From Stenotrophomonas sp. UBA2124 (lineage in GTDB: Bacteria > Pseudomonadota > Gammaproteobacteria > Xanthomonadales > Xanthomonadaceae): 29,032 nucleotides of DNA. Positions 22,656 to 29,032 of this stretch are shown piece by piece. The DNA lies in NCBI GenBank assembly GCA_002329155.1, contig DCXY01000027.1, forward strand, positions 1 to 29,032, in the 5' to 3' direction. The notes under the pieces were generated by a model. That model did no database searches. It was not told the DNA's origin and saw only the letters and a program-made list of their open reading frames with translations. Every line of letters begins with the position of its first letter. Positions within the stretch are counted from its first letter, which is position 1. The position numbers and the translations under genes are program-made.

Positions 22656-23956
22656 CAGAGGCCCAGCCGCGGGTTTCCTACAAGGGCTGGTCCGGCATCA
22701 AGCGCGCTTTCGGTACGCCGTCGGCGCTGACCATGGCGTTGCTGGGATTCGGCAGCGGCCTGCCGTTCCTGCTGATCGCCTCGCAGACGCTGTCCACCCG
22801 GCTGCGCGATGTGGGGCTGGACCTGGGCAGCATTGGTCTGATCAGCCTGGCCAGCTTCTTCTACCTGCTCAAGTTCGTCTGGGCGCCGCTGATCGACCGC
22901 TATGCATTCCCGCTGGTGTCGTTCCTTGGCCGTCGCCGCTCATGGCTGCTGGTGTCGCAGGTGGGCGTCACCATCGGTTTGTTCGCGCTGGCCTTCGTGC
23001 GCCCGGAGCAGGGGGTGACACCGCTGGTGCTGTGGGTGCTGTTCGCCTCATTCGCAGGTGCAACCCAGGACTGCGTGGTGGATGCGTATCGCATCGAGAT
23101 CGCACCGGAAACCGCACAGGCCGCATTGGCAGCCACCTACACGCTGGGCTATCGCATCGGCCTGATCCTGGCTGGCGCCGGCGCGCTGTACCTGGCGCAG
23201 TTCGAGGGCTGGCTCATTGCCTACCTGGCCATGTCCGCACTGATGCTGTTGCCCATCATCACCACCCTGGTGTGCCGTGAGCCGGACCAGCCCGAGTCCC
23301 GCGTGCAGCGGAACATCGACGTCGCCGCCGCCTTCTGGCAGCCCATCACCAGCTTCTTCAGCAGCAACGGTGTGGTGCTGGCCCTGGCACTGCTGGCCTT
23401 CGTGGGTCTGTTCAAGTTTCCTGATCAGGTGATCGGGGTGATGGCCGGCCCGTTCTACCTGGATTCGGGCTTCACCAAGGCCGATATCGCCACGGTTTCC
23501 AAGCTGTTCGGCTTGTGGATGGGCATTCTGGGCGCCTTCGTCGGTGGCGTCGCGGTGGCGGCATTCGGCTTCCGCCGCATGCTGCTGCTGGCCGCGCTGG
23601 GCGTGGCATTGTCCAACCTCGCCTTCCTGCTGATGGCGCACAACCCGGGCCAGCTGTGGGCGTTCTATGCCGCGCTCAGCGCCGACAACCTGTTCCAGGG
23701 CTTCGCCGGCACGGTGCTGGTGGCGTTCATGTCATCGCTGACCAACCGCAATTTCACCGCCACCCAGTACGCGCTGCTGGTGTCACTGGCCAACCTGCCG
23801 GGCAAGTTTGTGGGCGGTATTTCCGGCTACATCGTCGAGGCAACGTCCTACAGCACGTTCTTCATGCTCAGCGCCGCCACGGTGGTGCCGACACTGCTGC
23901 TGTTGGGCTGGTTGTGGCCGCGCATCTCCGACCGTGGGCCGGCGGCGCAGGTATAG
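22652..23956 (+). CDS. ampG: AmpG-like muropeptide permease (MFS)
   Basis: A 434-residue major facilitator protein with about 12 transmembrane helices. It carries AmpG-family features: an N-terminal FGSGLPFLLIASQTLSTRLRD segment, the loop KFVWAPLIDRY...GRRRSWL, ATQDCVVDAYRIEIAP in helix 5, and QYALLVSLANLPGKFVGGISGY near the C-terminus. AmpG imports GlcNAc-anhydroMurNAc peptides for cell-wall recycling, and their level controls AmpR-dependent beta-lactamase induction. An ampN-ampG operon has been reported as needed for L1/L2 induction in S. maltophilia (recalled, not checked). The GTG start overlaps the preceding stop by four bases. anmK, another recycling gene, lies nearby. Confidence 0.85.
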   Translation: MTEAQPRVSYKGWSGIKRAFGTPSALTMALLGFGSGLPFLLIASQTLSTRLRDVGLDLGSIGLISLASFFYLLKFVWAPLIDRYAFPLVSFLGRRRSWLLVSQVGVTIGLFALAFVRPEQGVTPLVLWVLFASFAGATQDCVVDAYRIEIAPETAQAALAATYTLGYRIGLILAGAGALYLAQFEGWLIAYLAMSALMLLPIITTLVCREPDQPESRVQRNIDVAAAFWQPITSFFSSNGVVLALALLAFVGLFKFPDQVIGVMAGPFYLDSGFTKADIATVSKLFGLWMGILGAFVGGVAVAAFGFRRMLLLAALGVALSNLAFLLMAHNPGQLWAFYAALSADNLFQGFAGTVLVAFMSSLTNRNFTATQYALLVSLANLPGKFVGGISGYIVEATSYSTFFMLSAATVVPTLLLLGWLWPRISDRGPAAQV

Positions 23957-24050
23957 GAATGCGCCGTGGCTGGATGTCGGTTATTGAAACAACCGGCGCT
24001 GTCATTGATGATGCCGCCGGGGATCCACTGCACATAGTCAGGTGGTCTGC

Positions 24051-24278
24051 ATGGCCGACGTAACCCTGCGGGATATCGACCCGCTGCTGCTTGAACGCAT
24101 CCGCCGCCTGTCGGTGGCTCGCGGCTGGACCCAGGAGCAGACCTGCATGGCGCTGCTGGAACAGGGCCTGTTCGCCAGCGAGCATGAAGTGCGCAGTGGT
24201 TTCGAGAACCCGGAAGTGGATGTTCTGTCCGAAGCCATCCAGGCTTTGCACGCGCTGCCAGCCGGCAGCGATCTCTAG
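24051..24278 (+). CDS. Small conserved-looking hypothetical protein, possible ribbon-helix-helix fold
   Basis: A 75-residue acidic protein starting MADVTLRDIDPLLLERIRRL. The ATG at 24051 has a good AGGTGG six bases upstream, which supports real translation. The N-terminal 40 residues (a beta-like VTLRDID, then helix LLERIRRLSVARG and helix TQEQTCMALLEQGLF) have the layout of ribbon-helix-helix antitoxin/regulator proteins such as FitA or Arc; the C-terminus is a second helical stretch. No toxin-like partner follows; the next gene is convergent anmK. It lies 94 bases after ampG. Coding status is likely; function unknown, and the fold is inferred from pattern only. Confidence 0.7.
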   Translation: MADVTLRDIDPLLLERIRRLSVARGWTQEQTCMALLEQGLFASEHEVRSGFENPEVDVLSEAIQALHALPAGSDL

Positions 24279-24296
24279 GCCGCCGCTGCCGGCAGC
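24253..24296. terminator. Two similar hairpins between the small ORF and anmK
   Basis: CGCTGCC / GGCAGCG (24253-24259 and 24264-24270) just before the small ORF's stop, and a perfect palindrome GCTGCCGGCAGC (24285-24296) just after it. They lie between convergent genes and could act as a bidirectional 3' structure. No U-tract, so termination is uncertain. Confidence 0.35.
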
Positions 24297-24364
24297 CAAA
24301 CTACGGCTTGCGGTATCAGCCTCAGCACCGTGCCTGTGTCGGCGTCCCTACAGGGCAACCGCTG

Positions 24365-25489
24365 TCACGCCGGATGGATCGCCCCGAGAATCCTTGGCCC
24401 ACGCGCGCCGCTGACACTCGGCAGGTTGCCGGGCCGCCCGGCCAGCGTTTCCTGCGCCAGCCACGCGAAACCCATCGCTTCCATGTAGTCCGGGTCCAGC
24501 CCGCTTTGGGCGCTGGAGCCGATATGCACGCCCGGCAGGCGTGCCTGCAGGCGAAGCAGCAGCTGCGGGTTGCGCACGCCGCCACCACAGACCAGCACGC
24601 GCTGCACATCGGGCAGATGCGCCAGCAGTGCATCAGCCACCGTTGCAGCAGTCAGTTCCAGCAAGGTCGCCTGCACATCCGCCGCCGCCAGCGAGCGCCC
24701 ATCGAACTGCGCCTCCACCCACGCCAGATGGAACTGCTCTCGCCCCGTGCTTTTTGGCGGCGGCAGGCTAAACCATGACTCGGACAGCAGGCGCGCCAGC
24801 AGCTCCTCGTCCACGCGGCCATTGGCGGCGAACGCGCCATCGGCATCGAATGGATGCCCGAGATGACGCTGGCACCAGCCATCCAGCAGCGCATTGGCCG
24901 GGCCGGTGTCGAAGCCCCGCAGGCTGCCATCGCGCGCGATCAGGCTCAGGTTGGCGATGCCGCCCAGGTTCAGCACCGCGCGGTCTTCATCGGCATTGCC
25001 CAGCATCGCCAGATGGAAGGCCGGCATCAGTGGCGCACCGTGCCCGCCTGCCGCCACATCGCGACGACGGAAATCGGCCACCGTGGTGATGCCGGTCAGT
25101 TCGGCAATGCGGTTGGCATCGCCGATCTGCCAGGTGAAGGCCGGCTCAGCCAGCGGGCGATGACGGATGGTCTGCCCATGCGAGCCAATCGCCCGCACCT
25201 GCGCGGCGGTGATGCCCGCAGCCTTCAGCAACTGGTTCGCCGCAGCGGCAAAGCAGATGCCTACCTGCGCATCCAGCTGCCCCAGTCCATCCAATGAAGC
25301 CGGCTCCGCGCCTTGGCCCAGTGCGATCAGCGCCTCGCGCGTGGCGTCATCCCACGCATGGGTCTGGCCATGCACGAACCGGCAACCCCCCTCCTGCGGA
25401 AACTGCACCAGCGCCGCATCGATGCCGTCGGCACTGGTGCCGGACATCAGGCCGAGGAACAGAGGCAGCTGCGGATCAACAGGGTTCAT
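24365..25489 (-). CDS. anmK: Anhydro-N-acetylmuramic acid kinase
   Basis: Phosphorylates 1,6-anhydro-MurNAc with ring opening to give MurNAc-6-phosphate, a cytoplasmic step of peptidoglycan recycling; 374 residues. Visible features are GLMSGTSADGIDAAL (12-26, phosphate-binding), GSHGQTIRH (102-110), DFRRRDVAAGGHGAPL with DFRRRD at 139-144 containing the catalytic Asp region, LNLGGIANLS, FDTGPANALLD and VLVCGGGVRNPQLL. The start is ATG 25489; no clear Shine-Dalgarno. It works downstream of AmpG, encoded nearby. An intrinsic terminator ends only 11 bases before the start, so its expression depends on read-through or an unusual promoter position. Confidence 0.96.
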   Translation of the reverse strand: MNPVDPQLPLFLGLMSGTSADGIDAALVQFPQEGGCRFVHGQTHAWDDATREALIALGQGAEPASLDGLGQLDAQVGICFAAAANQLLKAAGITAAQVRAIGSHGQTIRHRPLAEPAFTWQIGDANRIAELTGITTVADFRRRDVAAGGHGAPLMPAFHLAMLGNADEDRAVLNLGGIANLSLIARDGSLRGFDTGPANALLDGWCQRHLGHPFDADGAFAANGRVDEELLARLLSESWFSLPPPKSTGREQFHLAWVEAQFDGRSLAAADVQATLLELTAATVADALLAHLPDVQRVLVCGGGVRNPQLLLRLQARLPGVHIGSSAQSGLDPDYMEAMGFAWLAQETLAGRPGNLPSVSGARGPRILGAIHPA

Positions 25490-25500
25490 GGCAGGGCTGT

Positions 25501-25540
25501 AAACAAAACGGGCAGGGAAGCTTCAACGCTCCCTGCCCGT
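25501..25540 (-). terminator. Intrinsic terminator / attenuator between the M23 peptidase gene and anmK
   Basis: On the minus strand an 11-bp perfect stem ACGGGCAGGGA / TCCCTGCCCGT (25530-25540 and 25508-25518) with an 11-base loop, then CGTTTTGTTT. It starts 22 bases after the M23 peptidase stop and its U-tract ends 11 bases before the anmK ATG. Confidence 0.87.
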
Positions 25541-25562
25541 GGGTCAACGCCGGTGGCGCTGC

Positions 25563-27026
25563 TCAGCCGCGCTTGCCTGCCGCGGGGGCGGGCTTGGCGG
25601 CACTGGCCGTCTGCGTGGCCGAAGGCTTGGCGCCATCGTTGGCATCGGCATAGATCAGTTCTTCCATGCCCTGGATGCGTGCCATCGCCGGCGCGGTCTG
25701 TGCGCGGAACGCCGCCAGCTCGGTGCCCTTGAGCGGTTCCGGCGGCGGCATCGTCACCGACAACGGATTGCGGTGCTGGCCATTGACGCGGAATTCGTAA
25801 TGCAGGTGCGGGCCGGTGGACATGCCGGTGGAACCCACGTAGCCGATCACCTGGCCCTGCGTCACGCGCTGCCCGTTGCGGAAGGGGCCCAGCCGCGACA
25901 TATGCCCGTACAGCGTGGTGTAGCCACGGCCATGGTCCAGGATCACCACATTGCCGTAGCCGCGCTGGGTGCCGGCAAACTGCACGCGCGCATCACCGGC
26001 GGCCATGATCGGCGTGCCGGTGCGCGCGGCGTAATCCACGCCCTTGTGCATGCGCATGGTGCCCAACACCGGGTGACGGCGCGCACCGAAATTCGAGCTC
26101 AGGCGCGCGAACTGGATCGGCGAGCGGATGAAGCTCTTCTTCAGCGGCCGGCCATTGAGGTCGAAGTACTCGAACTTGCCACCGCGCTCGAAGCGGAAGC
26201 CGGTATAGGTCTTGCCACCGGTCTGGAACGTCGCCGCCAGGATCTTGCTGGTATCCACGCGCTCGCCTTCGCGCCAGGTCTCGTCCATCACCACGCTGAA
26301 GCGGTCGCCCGGCTGCAGGTCCTTGGAAAAGTCGATGTCGTACTTGAAGATTTCGTCGGTCATCGTCGCGATCGCCGACGGCGACAGCCCCGCGCGGCGC
26401 GCCGAGGCATACAGCGAACTGGTGATCTCGCCACTGGCTACCACGGTGCGGGTGCTGGTGGCGCGCTCGGTGATCTTTTCGCGGATCTCATCGCCCACCA
26501 GCGACAGCTCCACGCGGTGGTCGGCATCGCGGTTGAAGCGGATGGTGCGCAGCGTGCCGTTCACCGGCAGGTCGAAAGCGATTTCCGCGCCCGGGCGCAG
26601 CTTGGTCAGCGTTTCGCGGGTGCCGGGGTGTTCCAGCACGCGGTGCATCACCGTTGCCGGCACGCCCGCGGCCTCGAACAGGTCACCCAGGGTCTGGCCG
26701 CGCTGCACGCGCTGGATCTGCCAGCTGTCACCGGGCGTTTCGCCACGGCGGGCCACCGAAAGCGGCGGCAGCGGCAGCGCAAGCGTGGAGTGCGAGGAGG
26801 GCAGCGAGGAATCGATTGCGTTGGAAAAACCCGGCACGATGGTGGCCGCCAGCGCGCCGATGGTCACGAACAGACTGGCGTGGATCCAATGCCGCCGGGT
26901 CCAGCGTTCGTTGAACGCTGCGGGCAGGTGGTGCGCGAGCCTCCGATGCAGGGCGGTATCGTGCAGGACGTTGCGGCGTTCCTGGATGCGCTGCTTGCGC
27001 GCATCGCCGTGATCGGATTGTGGCAT
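25563..27026 (-). CDS. M23 family murein endopeptidase (MepM-like)
   Basis: Zinc endopeptidase expected to cut peptide cross-links in periplasmic peptidoglycan during cell growth; 487 residues from ATG 27026 (MPQSDHGDARKQR). It has a basic cytoplasmic N-terminus with one transmembrane or anchor helix (about 48-66, HASLFVTIGALAATIVPGF), a LysM/OapA-like segment (about 102-130, WQIQRVQRGQTLGDLFEAAG), a linker domain typical of MepM/YebA, and an LytM/M23 domain with zinc ligands His327 and Asp331 in HKGVD and His407-x-His409 in GPHLHYEF. The tail is Ala/Pro/Lys-rich. The open frame extends upstream to 27164 but covers the promoter. anmK lies downstream past a terminator, and tyrS is divergent, as in Pseudomonas. 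Confidence 0.93.
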   Translation of the reverse strand: MPQSDHGDARKQRIQERRNVLHDTALHRRLAHHLPAAFNERWTRRHWIHASLFVTIGALAATIVPGFSNAIDSSLPSSHSTLALPLPPLSVARRGETPGDSWQIQRVQRGQTLGDLFEAAGVPATVMHRVLEHPGTRETLTKLRPGAEIAFDLPVNGTLRTIRFNRDADHRVELSLVGDEIREKITERATSTRTVVASGEITSSLYASARRAGLSPSAIATMTDEIFKYDIDFSKDLQPGDRFSVVMDETWREGERVDTSKILAATFQTGGKTYTGFRFERGGKFEYFDLNGRPLKKSFIRSPIQFARLSSNFGARRHPVLGTMRMHKGVDYAARTGTPIMAAGDARVQFAGTQRGYGNVVILDHGRGYTTLYGHMSRLGPFRNGQRVTQGQVIGYVGSTGMSTGPHLHYEFRVNGQHRNPLSVTMPPPEPLKGTELAAFRAQTAPAMARIQGMEELIYADANDGAKPSATQTASAAKPAPAAGKRG

Positions 27027-27072
27027 CGCTCGGTTCTCTGACTGGCCCGGAGCGCGGGCCCAAACTGCGGGT

Positions 27073-27101
27073 AACATAGTCACCTGACAATTCCACGTCA
27101 A
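27073..27101 (-). promoter_or_regulatory. Sigma-70-type promoter of the M23 peptidase gene
   Basis: On the minus strand TTGACG (27101-27096), a 17-base spacer and TATGTT (27078-27073), placing the transcription start about 40 bases before the ATG at 27026. This also argues against the longer N-terminus. Confidence 0.65.
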
Positions 27102-27139
27102 ACCATTGAGCCACATGGCTTTTCGATACCCTGACGTGG
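27093..27139. promoter_or_regulatory. Inverted repeat CCACGTCA ... TGACGTGG in the divergent promoter region
   Basis: Perfect 8-bp arms at 27093-27100 and 27132-27139, centre-to-centre 39 bp, between the M23 gene and tyrS. The left arm overlaps the -35 of the M23 promoter; the right arm lies just upstream of a weak candidate tyrS promoter (TTGCAT, 17 bases, TTTAAC from about 27145). It could be a shared operator. Confidence 0.4.
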
Positions 27140-27193
27140 TTAACTTGCATTTAACACCATTCATGTTTTTAACGGCGATGCCGGGAGTTTTGC

Positions 27194-28405
27194 GTGTCCT
27201 CGATTGATGAAGCCCTTGCCCTGATCGGCCGCGGTGCCGACGAAATCCTCAAGCAGGATGAACTGCGCCAGCGACTGGAGAGTGGTCGCCCGCTGCGTGT
27301 GAAGGCTGGCTTCGACCCCACCGCACCTGATCTGCACCTGGGCCATACCGTGCTGCTGAACAAGTTGCGCCAGTTCCAGGACCTCGGCCATACGGTCATT
27401 TTCCTGATTGGCGATTTCACCGGCATGATCGGTGACCCCTCCGGCAAGAGCCTGACCCGCAAGCCGCTCAGCCGCGAGGACGTGCTCGCCAACGCCCGCA
27501 CCTATGAAGAGCAGGTGTTCAAGGTGCTGGACCGCGAAAAGACCGAAGTGCGCTTCAATTCAGAGTGGTTCGGCAAGATGGCCGCCGCCGACATGATCCG
27601 CCTGGCCGGCCAGCACACCGTCGCCCGCATGCTCGAACGCGACGACTTCGCCAAGCGTTACGCCGCGCAGCAGTCCATCGCCATCCATGAGTTCCTCTAC
27701 CCGCTGGTGCAGGGCTACGACTCGGTGGCGCTGGAGGCCGACATCGAGCTGGGCGGCACCGATCAGAAGTTCAACCTGCTGATGGGCCGCGGCCTGCAGG
27801 AGCATTACGGGCAGCAGCCGCAGATCGTGCTGACCATGCCGCTGCTGGAAGGCCTGGATGGCGTCAACAAGATGTCCAAGTCGCTGGGCAACTACATCGG
27901 CATCAGCGAACCGGCCATCGACATCGTCACCAAGACCATGAAGGTGGACGACACCCTGATGTGGCGCTGGATCGACCTGCTCAGCTTCGACATCTCCATC
28001 GCCGAAGCCAAGCAGCTGCGTGCGGACGTGGAGGCGGGCGCCATCAATCCGCGCGAGATCAAGCTGCGCCTGGCACGCGAGCTGGCCACCCGTTTCCATG
28101 ATGCCGCCGCCGCCGAACAGGCCATCGCCGGCTGGAACGCCGCCGTCACCGGCCAGGGCGACATCACCCAACTGCCGCTGCAGGAAGTCGCCGTGCCGGC
28201 CGAAGGCCTGCGCATCGGCGCCCTGCTGACCGCCGCCGGCCTCACCCCCAGCAACTCCGAGGCCTCCCGCAAGCTCAAAGAGCGCGCGGTCAAGGTGGAT
28301 GGTGAGGTCATTGAGGATGCACAGACCGTCCTGCAGCCCGGCTTTGAAGGCCTGTTGCAGGTGGGCAAGCGCAACTTCGCCCGCGTCCTTCTTGTAGTGG
28401 GCTGA
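27194..28405 (+). CDS. tyrS: Tyrosyl-tRNA synthetase
   Basis: Charges tRNA-Tyr (class Ic synthetase); 403 residues. The HIGH motif appears as HLGH (48-51), KMSKS is exact (226-230) in VNKMSKSLGNYIG, tyrosine-pocket features include GGTDQKFN, and a C-terminal S4 RNA-binding domain covers about 335-400. Size and KMSKS form place it in the TyrZ-like group, as in Pseudomonas. The start is a GTG at 27194 with GGGAG seven bases upstream. It is divergent from the M23 gene and lies directly before what appear to be rRNA promoters. Confidence 0.97.
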   Translation: MSSIDEALALIGRGADEILKQDELRQRLESGRPLRVKAGFDPTAPDLHLGHTVLLNKLRQFQDLGHTVIFLIGDFTGMIGDPSGKSLTRKPLSREDVLANARTYEEQVFKVLDREKTEVRFNSEWFGKMAAADMIRLAGQHTVARMLERDDFAKRYAAQQSIAIHEFLYPLVQGYDSVALEADIELGGTDQKFNLLMGRGLQEHYGQQPQIVLTMPLLEGLDGVNKMSKSLGNYIGISEPAIDIVTKTMKVDDTLMWRWIDLLSFDISIAEAKQLRADVEAGAINPREIKLRLARELATRFHDAAAAEQAIAGWNAAVTGQGDITQLPLQEVAVPAEGLRIGALLTAAGLTPSNSEASRKLKERAVKVDGEVIEDAQTVLQPGFEGLLQVGKRNFARVLLVVG

Positions 28406-28436
28406 GGCCGCAGTCGCGTGCGCTGCAGAGGCTGCA

Positions 28437-28703
28437 CCTGGTTGGCGTCGAATCTCAGCCGAACTGCCAGGGAGCCAGAAAGGCGTAGATCACTCCCTTC
28501 TCCCGTTTGCGGGACCTGCAGCCCCCTTTTTGGGGGAAGGTGCCCCGAAGGGGCGGATGAGGGCGCCATTGGTGTTTTGGGGATTGAAGTTCACTTCTCG
28601 ACGCCACCTGCAGCGCATTCATTCCATCTGACTTCGCTACCCTCTCCCCAACCCCTCTCCCGCACGCAGCGGTGGGGCTCTCAGCTGAGATTCGGCGCTA
28701 GTC
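28437..28703. repeat. Repeat-rich gap after tyrS: further TCTCAG-type units and C/G hairpins
   Basis: A degenerate unit (ACCTGGTTGGCGTCGAATCT at 28437 onward, then CCCTTCTCCC...GCGGGACCTG near 28494-28518) and an inverted unit (28640-28703, with TCTCAGCTGAGA at about 28679-28690) belong to the family seen at 19923-20040. Between them are CCCCC-TTTTT-GGGGG (28522-28536) and GCCCC-GAA-GGGGC (28542-28554). No coding frame here looks real. No classic tyrS terminator with a U-tract was found. Confidence 0.65.
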
Positions 28704-28804
28704 AGCGTCCTGCTATAGAGACAGCGGCTCCTCATGGAGAGATGGCTCAAGCGTTGCACCAGCATTGCCAGCCAAAAGCATCAAAGGGCACAAAAAAGTG
28801 TTGA

Positions 28805-28826
28805 TGCCCCCTTCACAAAGGGGGCA
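28805..28826. repeat. GCCCCCTT hairpin, copy 2
   Basis: TGCCCCCTT - CACA - AAGGGGGCA, 9-bp arms. It is similar to 3882-3902 and flanked by A-tracts on both sides. On the plus strand it follows AGTGTTGATG, which resembles the -35 context of the promoter at 28918. Confidence 0.55.
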
Positions 28827-28901
28827 AAAAAGCACATACTTTCCCTCCCCCGACGCAGGGGCCTCCACGGAGGCAACCGCAGCAGGGTGTTGAAGCCAAC
28901 A

Positions 28902-28923
28902 GCCTCGAAAAAAGGTGTTGACG
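28902..28923 (+). repeat. 22-bp direct repeat, copy 1 (copy 2 at 29002-29023)
   Basis: GCCTCGAA-xxx-AGGTGTTGACG is repeated exactly 100 bases later with three mismatches, all in the middle A/T positions. Each copy ends in a TTGACG -35 hexamer, so the repeat carries promoter upstream sequence. Confidence 0.8.
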
Positions 28924-28952
28924 GAAACGAAAAGCCCGTCATAATAGGCGGC
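28908..28952 (+). promoter_or_regulatory. Strong promoter, probably rrn P1
   Basis: An A6 tract (28908-28913, UP-element-like), TTGACG at 28918-28923, a 16-base spacer, CATAAT at 28940-28945 and a GC-rich discriminator AGGCGGCTC before a start near 28952. GC-rich discriminators are typical of stringently controlled rRNA promoters. No protein start follows before the window ends. Position after tyrS matches Pseudomonas, where 16S rRNA follows. Confidence 0.7.
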
Positions 28953-29001
28953 TCGCTTCGGCAAAAACCTTCGGGTGGCGGCGGAAGCGGCGGAGTCGAC
29001 G

Positions 29002-29032
29002 GCCTCGAATTGAGGTGTTGACGAAGCGGAAA
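29002..29032 (+). promoter_or_regulatory. Second tandem promoter, -35 only (window ends inside it)
   Basis: TTGACG at 29018-29023 in the second copy of the 22-bp repeat. Its -10 would fall just past the window edge, so the promoter is inferred from the -35 and repeat context. Confidence 0.5.

Noticed and set aside
24051..24278. Toxin-antitoxin module
   Set aside because: The small protein looks antitoxin-like, but no adjacent toxin-sized ORF exists; the next gene is anmK on the other strand.
25539..27041. A 500-codon frame opposite the M23 peptidase gene
   Set aside because: Shadow of the real gene; low-complexity translation.
28406..28900. Mobile element or degraded insertion sequence after tyrS
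   Set aside because: Repeats are short palindromic units; no transposase fragments or target duplications were seen.
1..29032. CRISPR array, prophage, integron or biosynthetic cluster
   Set aside because: No regularly spaced identical repeats with unique spacers, and no phage, integrase or assembly-line genes in the window.

Overview
The window is a high-GC chromosomal segment from a gammaproteobacterium of the Xanthomonadaceae/Lysobacteraceae, most likely Stenotrophomonas or a close relative. This is judged from protein similarity recalled from memory, from gene order and from overall base composition; species cannot be assigned. It carries core metabolism, cell-envelope and ion-transport genes. 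No prophage, transposase, CRISPR array, secretion system, tRNA or rRNA body was seen.

Layout, left to right. Polyamine genes come first: speE (cut by the left edge, minus strand) diverges from speA (plus). Next on the minus strand are a YdfG-type short-chain dehydrogenase, a SPOR-domain membrane protein in an operon with argS, and radC. Divergent from radC is a plus-strand operon coaBC-dut-algC-like (CoA synthesis, dUTPase, and a membrane-anchored phosphomannomutase/phosphoglucomutase), closed by a strong intrinsic terminator. A complete minus-strand kdpFABCDE locus follows (about 11.8-19.7 kb), including a 30-codon kdpF; it encodes the high-affinity K+ pump and its sensor kinase/response regulator, with a candidate KdpE site upstream. 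Then come pyrE with a DUF4124-like secreted protein (minus), a divergent exonuclease-III-family gene overlapping an ampG-like permease (plus), a small ORF, anmK and an M23 peptidase (minus), and tyrS (plus). The right edge holds what look like tandem rRNA-operon promoters. The order anmK - M23 peptidase - tyrS - rrn matches that of Pseudomonas as I recall it, so a 16S gene is expected just outside the window.

Functional links: ampG, anmK and the M23 endopeptidase all touch peptidoglycan turnover and recycling. The SPOR protein probably binds septal peptidoglycan. The algC-like enzyme supplies sugar phosphates for LPS and exopolysaccharide.

The most interesting material is non-coding or architectural: two near-identical ~125-bp elements with 21-bp inverted arms; a second repeat family carrying a TCTCAGCTGAGA palindrome; a terminator squeezed directly in front of anmK; an 11-bp-phased direct repeat upstream of kdpF; a catalytically intact ExoIII-family gene at the position where Pseudomonas has crc; and a 100-bp-spaced promoter duplication at the right edge. 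I found no convincing previously undescribed multi-gene system; the gene content is conserved housekeeping.
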